Assembly: GCA_938022345.1 (NCBI GenBank)
Contig: CALIEP010000021.1
Coordinates: forward strand, 1 to 5,744
DNA: 5,744 nt
Origin: an uncultured Actinomyces sp.
GTDB lineage: Bacteria > Actinomycetota > Actinomycetes > Actinomycetales > Actinomycetaceae
Direction of reading: 5' to 3'
The notes under the pieces are model-generated. The model had not been told where the DNA came from. It made no database searches and saw only the letters and a program-made list of their open reading frames with translations. A program made the translations under genes and the position numbers. Positions 1 through 5,744 of this stretch are shown piece after piece (the first letter of the stretch is position 1; the number at the start of each line of letters is the position of its first letter).

Positions 1-413
1 GGATCCAGGGACATGATGTTGCCGTCTGCACCCCAGCGAGTGGACCACCAGCCGACGTTTTCTTCGACGAGGTCAGGGGTCTGGCCCGAGAGGAAGTCAG
101 CGGTGAGCTTTTGCTGCAGGTCGCCCCACTGGTAGTACTGGACGTTGATCTTAACGTTGTGTTCCTTCTCAAAAGCCGCAAAGGTGTCGGTGTAGGCCTT
201 GTAATCGCGGCCTGCCGACATGTAGATCAGGATTTCTTTACCGGTGCGATCGCCCTGAATTCCCAGCGACTGCGAGGAATCACTCGAGGAACCAGAGGAC
301 TGTTGTCCAACTCCACCAGGCGTTGAACACGCGGCAAGAGAAGCGGCCATAGCAAAAGCCGCGCATACCGACAGAGTGCGGCTGAGCCGCTTAGAAGAGC
401 TGTGTCGCATCAT
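1..413 (-). CDS. Sugar ABC transporter substrate-binding lipoprotein (N-terminal part)
   Basis: Family 1 extracellular solute-binding protein, which would capture a sugar or oligosaccharide outside the cell and hand it to ABC permeases. The 137 visible residues start with a lipoprotein signal: basic RHSSSKR, a hydrophobic stretch, then lipobox LAAC with the lipidated Cys at residue 29. A Ser/Gly-rich linker follows (about 30-52), then the first lobe of the binding fold, with ILIYMSAGRDYKAYTDTFAAF (strand plus helix) and the family-typical LTADFLSGQTPDLV near residues 103-116. The gene is cut by the window edge, so roughly two thirds is missing. Two adjacent in-frame ATGs exist; AAGGAG (418-423) lies 4 bases from the first (413) and 7 from the second (410), so the true start may be 410. 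It follows the lacI-type gene by 24 bases, indicating co-transcription. Family assignment is firm; the substrate is unknown. Confidence 0.9.
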   Translation of the reverse strand, partial: MMRHSSSKRLSRTLSVCAAFAMAASLAACSTPGGVGQQSSGSSSDSSQSLGIQGDRTGKEILIYMSAGRDYKAYTDTFAAFEKEHNVKINVQYYQWGDLQQKLTADFLSGQTPDLVEENVGWWSTRWGADGNIMSLD

Positions 414-417
414 TGCG

Positions 418-423
418 CTCCTT
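418..423 (-). promoter_or_regulatory. Ribosome binding site of the substrate-binding protein gene
   Basis: The minus strand reads AAGGAG, a near-perfect Shine-Dalgarno sequence, inside the 24-base gap after the repressor stop codon. Its 7-base spacing to the second ATG (408-410) is better than the 4-base spacing to the first ATG (411-413). The repressor gene has no visible site of this quality, so transporter protein may be made in excess of repressor from the same message (inference). Confidence 0.7.
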
Positions 424-437
424 ATGTTCTTTCTCGT

Positions 438-1442
438 TTAGTGCGTCGTCCCTCGGGGCATGTAGTGCCACCGAAGGGTCAGCGTTGTCGACTCCGGTTC
501 TTCACCGCTGAGTGTGGACAGTAAGGTGACCGCGCTATCCAGGTCTTGGTTGTCGAGGCCAATTGTGGACAGCGCGGGGTGAAGGTCGCCGCCATCGACG
601 GAGGCGCCTGTGCCGATGATTTGGAGGTCATCGGGGATTGCGATTCCGCATTGAGTCGCTGCAAGGACTGCGCCAATGGCAACTCGGTCGGAATCGCAAT
701 ACACCGCATCGGGAAGGTCGTCCCGACCGGTGAAAATCGTGGTGGTGCACTGGAAAGCAGAGGGAATGCTCCCCTCCGTGTACGCCAAAACTTGAGAAGT
801 ACCCAGGTGTGAATCCTTGAGGAATTTCGTATATGCGTGCCAGCGCGGTTCGTTTTCGAGTTCTTCAGCGTTACGGCGCTGGGTGAGGTAGGCGATCTTC
901 TTCGCTCCCCCGTTTACGAGGCCGCTGAGAGCTTGCGCGATCCCCGCGGTTTCGTCAATGGTGACCCCAATGTAGGAGGGCGCTGGAGGAAGGGTGCCAA
1001 AGATCATGGTGGGAATAGGCGGCGTGGGGAGCAGCTCCATTAAGACCCTGGCGCTGGTTGGATTGCAGGCAAGGAATGCGCGGTCGTAGAGCCAGCACGA
1101 CAATGCATTGACAATCTGTTGTTCTTCGCCGATGCGAACTGGGATCGACACTAGGTGGAGGTTTTCTTCTTCGAGGCGCGCGCTCGCGTGCAGTTGGAAT
1201 CTCTCGACGAAGCGGTCCATGGGAGGGGTGTAGAAAAAGCAGATTGTACGCGTGGCACCGGATTTCAGGGAAGAGCCAAGGATTGAACGAGTGTAGCCAA
1301 GGCTTCGAGCGGCTTCGTGAACCTTCTTCTGGGTCGCAGAAGTGAACGCGTCTGCGCGACTACCGCTGAGGATGAGTGAAGCGGTAGTCGGTGAAACTCC
1401 AGCGTTTCGTGCAACGTCGACAAGTCGGACCCGTGAGGCCAT
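438..1442 (-). CDS. LacI-family transcriptional repressor
   Basis: A 334-residue LacI/GalR-type regulator of normal family length. Residues 5-52 form the DNA-binding headpiece: helix-turn-helix RLVDVARNAGVSPTTASLIL, followed by the hinge-helix region KVHEAARSLGY. The rest is a periplasmic-binding-protein-like effector domain. PDAVYCDSDRVAIGAVLAA (about 244-262) matches the conserved segment usually written PDAVFAANDxMAIGA, and IPDDLQIIGTGAS (about 269-281) stands where most members have VPxDVxVVGFDD, so the last signature residues are divergent. The start is set by the headpiece; no clear Shine-Dalgarno sequence precedes it. The sugar-binding protein gene follows 24 bases downstream on the same strand, so the likely role is repression of its own sugar-uptake operon, released by the transported sugar or a derivative (inference). 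The two operator-like palindromes upstream support autoregulation. Confidence 0.93.
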   Translation of the reverse strand: MASRVRLVDVARNAGVSPTTASLILSGSRADAFTSATQKKVHEAARSLGYTRSILGSSLKSGATRTICFFYTPPMDRFVERFQLHASARLEEENLHLVSIPVRIGEEQQIVNALSCWLYDRAFLACNPTSARVLMELLPTPPIPTMIFGTLPPAPSYIGVTIDETAGIAQALSGLVNGGAKKIAYLTQRRNAEELENEPRWHAYTKFLKDSHLGTSQVLAYTEGSIPSAFQCTTTIFTGRDDLPDAVYCDSDRVAIGAVLAATQCGIAIPDDLQIIGTGASVDGGDLHPALSTIGLDNQDLDSAVTLLSTLSGEEPESTTLTLRWHYMPRGTTH

Positions 1443-1473
1443 GTCGATACTGTAGCGCGTGAACTGAGGCTAG

Positions 1474-1499
1474 TTAAAACGTTTTCATAAAACGTTATA
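1474..1499. promoter_or_regulatory. Tandem LacI-type operators upstream of the repressor gene
   Basis: Two palindromes with the central CG typical of LacI-family operators. AAAACGTTTT (1476-1485) is perfect over 10 bases. TAAAACGTTATA (1488-1499) is a palindrome with one mismatched pair. Their centres are 13 bases apart. They lie 32-57 bases before the repressor start codon and overlap a candidate -10 element for that gene. Binding by the neighbouring repressor is an inference from family behaviour and position. Confidence 0.7.
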
Positions 1500-1520
1500 A
1501 CTCTGTTATCTGGCACACAA
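1494..1520 (-). promoter_or_regulatory. Candidate promoter of the repressor-transporter operon
   Basis: On the minus strand a -10-like TATAAC (1494-1499) is preceded after a short 15-base gap by a -35-like TTGTGT (1515-1520). The -10 lies inside the second operator palindrome, so a bound repressor would block polymerase. The spacing is suboptimal and the match modest; position relative to the operators is the main support. Confidence 0.35.
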
Positions 1521-1547
1521 TGATGCCTTTCTTGCGGATAAGCTCCT

Positions 1548-1556
1548 TGATAGAAT
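1548..1556 (+). promoter_or_regulatory. Extended -10 promoter for the L7/L12-like gene
   Basis: TGATAGAAT fits the extended -10 pattern TGnTAnnnT. No convincing -35 is seen at 16-18 bases upstream, as is common for extended -10 promoters. Transcription would begin near 1563, leaving a leader of about 33 bases with the ribosome binding site. It is about 50 bases from the operator pair, so control by the divergent repressor is possible but not shown. Confidence 0.45.
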
Positions 1557-1595
1557 CACCCGTATCACAAAGACACAGCCCAAAGGAGGGCACAC

Positions 1596-1844
1596 ATGGG
1601 TATCTGGATTGGGGATGCACGCGAGTTCGAAGAGCTGCGCGAAGAAAATGAGCGCTTGAAGGAGCGAGTCGCACATCTCGAACGACTCTTAAAAGCCTCC
1701 GGAGAATCCATCGATTTAGCACTGAGTCCATCCGAACGCGCATTGGTGCTAGATGGACGCAAGCTTGAGGCCGTCAAGGCGTACAGAGATCGCACCGGCG
1801 TCGGCCTAAAGACAGCAAAAGAAGCTGTCGACGCGGTTGGATAA
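1596..1844 (+). CDS. Small coiled-coil protein with L7/L12 C-terminal-like motif
   Basis: An 82-residue cytoplasmic protein. Residues about 9-36 (EFEELREENERLKERVAHLE and following) show regular heptads of Leu/Val with many charged residues, so a coiled coil is expected, probably dimeric. Residues 56-81 (KLEAVKAYRDRTGVGLKTAK, then EAVDAV) closely resemble the part of the ribosomal protein L7/L12 C-terminal domain with IKxVRxxTGLGLKEAKDLV, which in L7/L12 contacts translation factors. Only this two-helix core is present, about half the usual C-terminal domain, and the L7/L12 N-terminal dimer domain is absent. The start is supported by AAGGAGG (1583-1589) six bases upstream. It is transcribed divergently from the repressor operon and followed by a probable terminator, so it looks monocistronic. 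Small L7/L12-like proteins of this kind occur in actinobacteria; their function is unknown to me. Coding status is well supported. Confidence 0.82.
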   Translation: MGIWIGDAREFEELREENERLKERVAHLERLLKASGESIDLALSPSERALVLDGRKLEAVKAYRDRTGVGLKTAKEAVDAVG

Positions 1845-1845
1845 C

Positions 1846-1873
1846 AGGTTGTGACGACCGTCCGACCTTTGTT
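1846..1873 (+). terminator. Probable intrinsic terminator after the L7/L12-like gene
   Basis: Starting two bases after the stop codon, AGGTTG (1846-1851) pairs with CGACCT (1863-1868) including one G-T pair. After a bulged T, GAC (1853-1855) pairs with GTC (1860-1862) around the loop GACC. TTTGTT follows at the base of the stem. The stem is imperfect but position and T-rich tail fit a terminator. Confidence 0.5.
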
Positions 1874-2018
1874 CACCGCACAAGACAAGTAACAGTGAAA
1901 GTGCTGGGATCAATCTGTTAAAACGCTAGAATAAGCGTATTGACAAGACCGCTCTGACAGCGATGCCTGAGCCACGTAATCTGCCCACTACGGATGGCGC
2001 GATCTTAAGGAAGAGCTA

Positions 2019-2852
2019 ATGTGCAGCCTAACTAATCAGTTCGCTAAACCTTCATGGCTAAACATAAGCAAATTCAAGGCGCAACGATGGAAATTATGGA
2101 TAGCGCTTGTGGTGTTGCTCTTCGTATACCTCATCAAATGGGGATTTTCGACTGAGAGAGCCATCTACTGTTTGGTTTACAAGCAACGTCCCACAGAAAG
2201 GTGGATTGACCACGTTGCCTTATGGCCGGAACTACCAATCATAACGATTGTGGTATCTCTGCTCGTTCTGTGGTACGTACAGGGAATGTCTTTTTTCAGA
2301 CTTCCTAGAGGCAAGTCTGATTGGGGAGAAATAGCTTGTGTCGGGCTAGTTTGGGCTTCTCCTCTGCTGCTAACTCGGTTCGCGTCCCTGTTTTTGCCCG
2401 GTACTCCGTGTCCATCAGGTTCAACTGAGCCTAGGCCCTTTTGGGACTTGTCTCAGTTGAGAGGCCCCGCCGAGGAAGTCTGGTTTGCAGCAGCTATTGC
2501 TGTCTGGATGTTACTTTGGACAGATCGCCCTCGCATCAAGTGTTTCGGCATCCTCGTTGGCGGTGGACTGCTGCGCGGCATCTTCCATGTTTATCAAGGG
2601 TTGGAATCTATCGGCCTGTTTATATGGGGAGCAGCCGCAGCGCTGGCTGTCGCACTAACCGGAAGATGGGTGCTGCTTTTCCTAATGCACTATTTGAACA
2701 ATGCCCTAATTACAGCTTTCGGATGGGATTCGATAGAAGCCGCTCGGCTGCTACTTCTTGTTTGTGTGATGCTTTGCGGCTGTTCAAAGCTCATACCTGC
2801 ATCAAAGAATAGAATGAAGAAACCGCATGCGGGTGCGTTGAAAAGCGATTAG
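2019..2852 (+). CDS. CPBP-family intramembrane metalloprotease-like (CAAX/Abi) protein
   Basis: A 277-residue polytopic membrane protein with hydrophobic segments near residues 25-42, 70-88, 105-124, 152-167, 176-185, 195-213, 216-233 and 240-256. The CPBP (Abi) signatures are visible in order: AEEVWFA at 151-157 supplies the paired glutamates E152-E153; LLRGIFHVYQG at 184-194 supplies H190; FLMHYLNNA at 221-229 supplies H224 and N228. Motif 1 is normally EExxxR, but the Arg position is Ala157, so activity may be altered. Family members cleave prenylated or other membrane substrates, or act in bacteriocin self-protection; no bacteriocin gene is visible here. AAGGAA (2007-2012), six bases before the ATG, supports the start. 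Codons such as ATA, CTA and AGA are more common than in lacI or ileS, hinting at acquisition together with the decayed mobile DNA downstream. Family is likely; substrate is unknown. Confidence 0.82.
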   Translation: MCSLTNQFAKPSWLNISKFKAQRWKLWIALVVLLFVYLIKWGFSTERAIYCLVYKQRPTERWIDHVALWPELPIITIVVSLLVLWYVQGMSFFRLPRGKSDWGEIACVGLVWASPLLLTRFASLFLPGTPCPSGSTEPRPFWDLSQLRGPAEEVWFAAAIAVWMLLWTDRPRIKCFGILVGGGLLRGIFHVYQGLESIGLFIWGAAAALAVALTGRWVLLFLMHYLNNALITAFGWDSIEAARLLLLVCVMLCGCSKLIPASKNRMKKPHAGALKSD

Positions 2853-2878
2853 AAATTGTGAGATCACTCTGTCGATTC

Positions 2879-3645
2879 TTACATCGAGATACCCCTACTT
2901 GATGCTTTGACATCTCTAAAAACGAAAGCGATGATGTCCTCAGTGCTGACTTCGGTCTGGTCGCTCCGCGCATGCCATAGGTATGGAGTGAATTCGAGTT
3001 CGACTATGCCAAATTTTTCGATTTTTGCTTCGCAGTGCTGGTAGCCCGCTTGTCGATCTTCTAGATTGTTAATTCGATCGATGATCTCTTCGTATTCGGT
3101 AATAACTGGGTGAACTAGGCAGCGAGTTTATCGTAGCGGCGTTGGTAGACGGCTTGGCCTTATGTGATCCCAGCGATGTGGGCGATGAAATTGTTGAGAA
3201 GTTTGGAGGCTACGTTGACGCGTGCAAGGAACTGGTCTGCTTCGACTCGTTGATCGGTTGGGTCGAGTTCTTCCATGATCGCAGCGTCGAGTAGACCATA
3301 TGCGTTGGTTTGACCAGCAATAAGCAGGCGGACTTCACCTATTAACACGGTCTTGATTTGTTGATCGATCAGGTTCGAGGTCTCACATTTGGCGTAAGCG
3401 TCGTATCTGTTGTTGCACCACCAGATGTATTTTTCATATTTGGCACCTAAATGCCTGGTTTTCGAGCTGTACCAGTATCCACATTGTGCGCATCGGATTT
3501 TGCCTGAGAAGGTACGTTGCCGTGATACAAAGCGGCCGATAGCACAGTGCAGCGGGATTTCACTTTGGTTCTTGACTTATTTCATGCTCAGGAAGTCAAC
3601 AGTGCTGTTATTCTGTAGCAGCGCATCTCGCTTGGGCCACTTCAC
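2879..3645 (-). pseudogene. Decayed large serine recombinase, C-terminal part
   Basis: Minus-strand remnant of a large serine recombinase (the integrase type of phages and conjugative elements). Reading 5' to 3': RDALLQNNSTVDFLSMK, a stop, VKNQSEIP (3553-3630), matching the family stretch GDALLQKTxTVDFLTKK-VKNEGEIP. FSGKIRCAQCGYWY follows, then WWCNN and KCE: a zinc ribbon with Cys codons at 3490-3492, 3481-3483, 3415-3417 and 3385-3387. The reading frame stops at 3160-3162. Continuing past it, YQRRYDKLAA and, after a frameshift near 3100-3118, VITEYEEIIDRINNLEDRQA resemble the long coiled coil. FTPYLWHARSD and IAFVFRDV resemble the family C-terminus, ending at stop 2879-2881. In-frame stops lie at 3577-3579, 3160-3162 and 3115-3117. 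Between SEIP and the zinc ribbon some tens of residues normally present are missing. The N-terminal catalytic resolvase domain is absent, so it cannot be active. The upstream border is approximate. Confidence 0.8.
3391..3404 (+). repeat. 14-base direct repeat, copy 1
   Basis: GGCGTAAGCGTCGT lies here within the recombinase remnant and recurs exactly, in the same orientation, at 4159-4172. In this copy it encodes part of DAYA between the two cysteine pairs of the zinc ribbon on the minus strand. Confidence 0.6.
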
Positions 3646-3816
3646 CCTATCCTTGGCGTTTCGCTCGAATCCACGACGCTTTCTTCAGCTGTGGTCAGCA
3701 TTTCTGTCCCAGTCTGGTGCCGTCAATGAAGTAGAGCAGGCCGCGATCTATACGCAGGTCACTCCAACGAGACGCATCACCACAATCCGCTCACGAAGCT
3801 CATCATTTAACGCCAT
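3646..3816 (-). pseudogene. Unresolved coding remnant, HTH- or transposase-like
   Basis: An ATG at 3814-3816 on the minus strand has a G-rich ribosome binding site (AAGGGGG) eight bases upstream and opens MALNDELRERIVVMRLVGVT, followed by a TAG at 3748-3750. Read through that stop, IAACSTSL follows, so the piece resembles the start of a helix-turn-helix (ELRERIVxLRxEGVTxxEIA). A TGA lies at 3685-3687. This frame is the same one used by the recombinase remnant downstream. In another frame of the same strand, DLRIDRGLLYFIDGTRL (about 3717-3770) resembles the GLLFVIDGxKAL region of IS256-type (mutator) transposases. The two readings compete and both are short. I read the piece as dead DNA from a mobile element, with family unproven. 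Confidence 0.3.
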
Positions 3817-4214
3817 CTCGCTTTCCCCCTTTCCTGAACGCGGAAAGCCGAGAACAACCAATGTGTGTGGCCGTCCACTCATACGCCCCTCATCGCCCTG
3901 AAAACCGGACGGTAAAACGGCCAAGAAACAAAAAATGCGCCCCCACCACCTCCATGAGAAAGATGACAGTGGAGCAAAATCTCTCACAAAGTTGCGGGAA
4001 TCAGTAGCCGAGTTTTCGGTTCAGCTGCGCCTGTACAGTCGCATAGTTCGAGCCAAGACGGTGCTTGCGTTCCTCACCATTACTGTCCTATCACGGTACT
4101 CACCCACCACCATGCCGCAGGATGAACGTAGTCAGCAGTGAAGAGCAGGAGAACCAGAGGCGTAAGCGTCGTCTTTACCCGAGCAATCCACGAACGCTCA
4201 CTCACAAACAGACC
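3817..4214. other. Gene-free stretch between remnant and ileS terminator
   Basis: About 400 bases without a supported gene. Open frames here are short, lack family resemblance and lack good start contexts. It holds the leader and ribosome binding site of the dead frame ending at 3816, an A-rich patch (3921-3935) next to a C-run (3940-3944), and one copy of a 14-base repeat (4159-4172). Given the decayed recombinase beside it, this is probably eroded mobile-element DNA. No tRNA gene or clear inverted-repeat ends were found. Confidence 0.5.
4159..4172 (+). repeat. 14-base direct repeat, copy 2
   Basis: GGCGTAAGCGTCGT, identical to 3391-3404. It lies in noncoding DNA about 40 bases beyond the ileS terminator hairpin. 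The two copies are 768 bases apart and bracket the upstream half of the recombinase remnant. Flanking bases do not match, so the identity is limited to these 14. Confidence 0.6.
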
Positions 4215-4242
4215 GGTGGGCCACACAGATGTGCGGCCCACC
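4215..4242 (-). terminator. Strong hairpin, probable ileS terminator
   Basis: A 12-base-pair stem (4215-4226 with 4231-4242, one G-T pair on the minus strand) closes a 4-base loop. It begins 33 bases after the ileS stop codon. On the minus strand the stem is followed by GGTCTGTTTGTG, only moderately T-rich, so termination strength is uncertain. On the plus strand no T-tract follows, hence the assignment to ileS. Confidence 0.65.
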
Positions 4243-4275
4243 CCTGCAGTCTTCAGCGCTTGAAAGCACTCAGAC

Positions 4276-5744
4276 TCAGTGCTTGGAGACGCTCACAGCC
4301 AGCTTCTCCCCTGCCTCAACCGACACGGACAATGCCAGAGTCTCGGAGGCAATCATGTCCTTCCAAGTCTCGACATAACTCACGTGATCAGCCGGAACCG
4401 TCAGCGTCAGGTCGATGCGGTCTGCAATGTGCAGGCCAGCATTCTTACGCTCATCCTGAACGGCGCGCACGACGTCACGGGCGTAGCCCTCGGCCTCAAG
4501 CTCGGGGGTCAGCTCCGTATCAAGAACCACGAAGGTACCCGATGCCAGAACATCTGCAACCTGGCCCTCAGCGGCGTCCACAGAGGTAGACACCGAGAAC
4601 ATGTCACCGGTCAGCAGTACGGGAGCGCCATCAACTTCCACCGAAGCGAAACGGCATGACCCATCACCCAAGACCTCCCACTCACCGGACTTCTGAGCCT
4701 TGAACAGCTGGCTGGTGAGCTTACGGAAAGCAGGATCGAAGGCACGCGGGTTGAGCGAAAGCTCGGTGCGCACGCTCAGGCCCGATGTCTCCGGAGAAGC
4801 GAACACCACAGACTTGACATTGACCTCAGAAGCGATGAGATCCGCGAAGGGCTCCAGCTCCTTGTGGTGCTGCGAGACAACCTGCAAGGAAGCCAAAGGC
4901 TGACGCACGCGCAGCTGGTGGGTCTTACGCAGGGCGTGGGCAGCGGAGACGACGGAACGCACCTCGTCCATGGCCTCGACAAGCGCAGAGTCAGCCACGG
5001 CCTCGGAAATCACGGGGAAGTCCACCAAGTGCACGGATTCCCCACCCGTCAGGCCGCGCCAGATCTCCTCTGAAAGCAGCGGCAGCAAGGGGGCTGCCAA
5101 CTCCATAAGGGTCACCAAAGCGGTATAGAGGGCGTCAAATGCTGCACTGTCCTCGTCCCAGAAACGCTGGCGCTGAGTACGCACGTACCAGTTCGTCAGA
5201 ACATCCAGGTAGTCGCGGATCGCGTCACAGGCACCGGCAACGTCATAGGCGTCCAATGCGCCTCGAACGTCCTCAGCCAAGGAGCGCGTGTGAGCGAGCA
5301 GGTAGCGATCCATCTGAGGCAGAGCATCGACAACCGATTGATCTGACAGATCAAGACGCTTGGCCTCGTAGCCCGCTCCCCCATTGCACGCACCGGCGTA
5401 CAGGGTAAAGAAGTAGTAGGTATTCCAAATGGGCAGGAGTACCTGGCGAACTGTATCGCGGATCGACTCTTCATTGACCATGAGGTTTCCGCCGCGCACG
5501 ACCGGGCTCGACATGAGGAACCAACGCATGGCATCGGAACCATACTTGTTGAAGACCTCGGCCACATCCTGGTAGTTACGCAGGGACTTGCTCATCTTCA
5601 GGCCGTCGTCGCCAAGGACGATGCCGTGGTAGACACACGAGCGGAAGGCCGGGCGATCAAAAAGCGCGGTCGCAAGGACGTGCAGCGTGTAGAACCAGCC
5701 GCGCGTCTGACCGATGTACTCGACAATGAAGTCGCCCGGGTAGT
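4276..5744 (-). CDS. ileS: Isoleucyl-tRNA synthetase (C-terminal part)
   Basis: Charges tRNA-Ile with isoleucine in the cytoplasm; essential class I synthetase. The 488 visible residues begin inside the catalytic domain (YPGDFIVEYIGQTRGWFYTL). The ATP-binding KMSKS signature is at visible residues 49-53 (codons 5584-5598), in the context GLKMSKSLRNY, followed by GSDAMRWFLMSSPVVRGGNL, very like other actinobacterial IleRS. The anticodon-binding helical domain spans about 145-300 and includes LTNWYVRTQRQRFW. The C-terminal region contains LEAEGYARDVVRAVQDERKN and ends without the paired-cysteine zinc module of E. coli-type IleRS. This fits the long eukaryote-like IleRS class common in actinobacteria (about 1050 residues), so somewhat more than half lies beyond the window edge. 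The reading frame is intact, with codon use unlike the decayed DNA beside it. A hairpin follows the stop codon. Confidence 0.96.
   Translation of the reverse strand, partial: YPGDFIVEYIGQTRGWFYTLHVLATALFDRPAFRSCVYHGIVLGDDGLKMSKSLRNYQDVAEVFNKYGSDAMRWFLMSSPVVRGGNLMVNEESIRDTVRQVLLPIWNTYYFFTLYAGACNGGAGYEAKRLDLSDQSVVDALPQMDRYLLAHTRSLAEDVRGALDAYDVAGACDAIRDYLDVLTNWYVRTQRQRFWDEDSAAFDALYTALVTLMELAAPLLPLLSEEIWRGLTGGESVHLVDFPVISEAVADSALVEAMDEVRSVVSAAHALRKTHQLRVRQPLASLQVVSQHHKELEPFADLIASEVNVKSVVFASPETSGLSVRTELSLNPRAFDPAFRKLTSQLFKAQKSGEWEVLGDGSCRFASVEVDGAPVLLTGDMFSVSTSVDAAEGQVADVLASGTFVVLDTELTPELEAEGYARDVVRAVQDERKNAGLHIADRIDLTLTVPADHVSYVETWKDMIASETLALSVSVEAGEKLAVSVSKH

Noticed and set aside
1..6. GGATCC at the very first bases as evidence of a cloning boundary
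   Set aside because: A BamHI site at the edge is suggestive of a cloned fragment, but it can occur by chance and lies inside a normal coding frame.
1917..1925. GTTAAAACG, identical to the left part of the first LacI operator, as a third operator
   Set aside because: The right half does not continue the palindrome (AAAACGCTAG), so only a half-site matches.
1921..1937. Small hairpin ACGCT/AGCGT as a terminator or RNA element
   Set aside because: Only a five-base stem, AT-rich loop, and no consistent partner gene on either strand.
1940..1945. TTGACA upstream of the CPBP gene as a -35 element
   Set aside because: No -10-like hexamer lies 16-18 bases downstream; the TAGAAT at 1927-1932 is upstream of it, and that in turn has no matching -35.
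3410..3901. Plus-strand open frame of 163 codons over the recombinase remnant
   Set aside because: It is antisense to recognisable recombinase coding sequence, its translation has no family resemblance, and no ribosome binding site is present.
2853..4275. CRISPR array, tRNA gene or attachment-site tRNA in the decayed segment
   Set aside because: No regularly spaced repeats and no cloverleaf-like sequence were seen on either strand.
4065..4589. Plus-strand open frame of 174 codons entering ileS
   Set aside because: Very Arg/Pro/Ser-rich translation typical of an antisense shadow, and it overlaps the well-supported ileS 3' end.

Overview
The window reads as chromosomal DNA of a Gram-positive actinobacterium, probably Actinomycetaceae-like. 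This is inferred from the isoleucyl-tRNA synthetase, whose sequence around KMSKS and in the C-terminal part has the actinobacterial form, from the lipoprotein-type sugar-binding protein, and from the style of the LacI regulator. Genus and species cannot be fixed from sequence reading alone.

Left part (1-1500, minus strand): a sugar-uptake locus. A LacI-family repressor gene is followed after 24 bases by a gene for an ABC-transporter substrate-binding lipoprotein that runs off the window at position 1. Two overlapping LacI-type operator palindromes with central CG lie just upstream of the repressor gene, over a candidate promoter. This suggests an autoregulated operon in which the repressor controls itself and the transporter.

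Middle part (1500-2852, plus strand): two monocistronic-looking genes. The first is a divergent 82-residue protein joining a short coiled coil to the helical core of the ribosomal protein L7/L12 C-terminal domain. It has an extended -10 promoter, a strong ribosome binding site and a probable terminator. The second is a CPBP-family (CAAX protease/Abi) membrane protein whose codon use differs from the neighbours.

Right-middle part (2853-4275): a decayed accessory segment. It holds the C-terminal third of a large serine recombinase on the minus strand, broken by stop codons, a frameshift and an apparent internal deletion. Next to it is a shorter unresolved coding remnant with a ribosome binding site and HTH-like or transposase-like traces. 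About 400 bases follow with no recognisable gene. A 14-base direct repeat links the recombinase remnant to this empty stretch.

Right part (4276-5744, minus strand): the C-terminal 488 residues of isoleucyl-tRNA synthetase (ileS), followed by a strong hairpin that probably ends its transcript.

I found no intact undescribed multi-gene system. The most interesting items are the L7/L12-like small protein, the double operator of the sugar operon, the CPBP protein lacking one consensus residue, and the layered mobile-element scar next to ileS.
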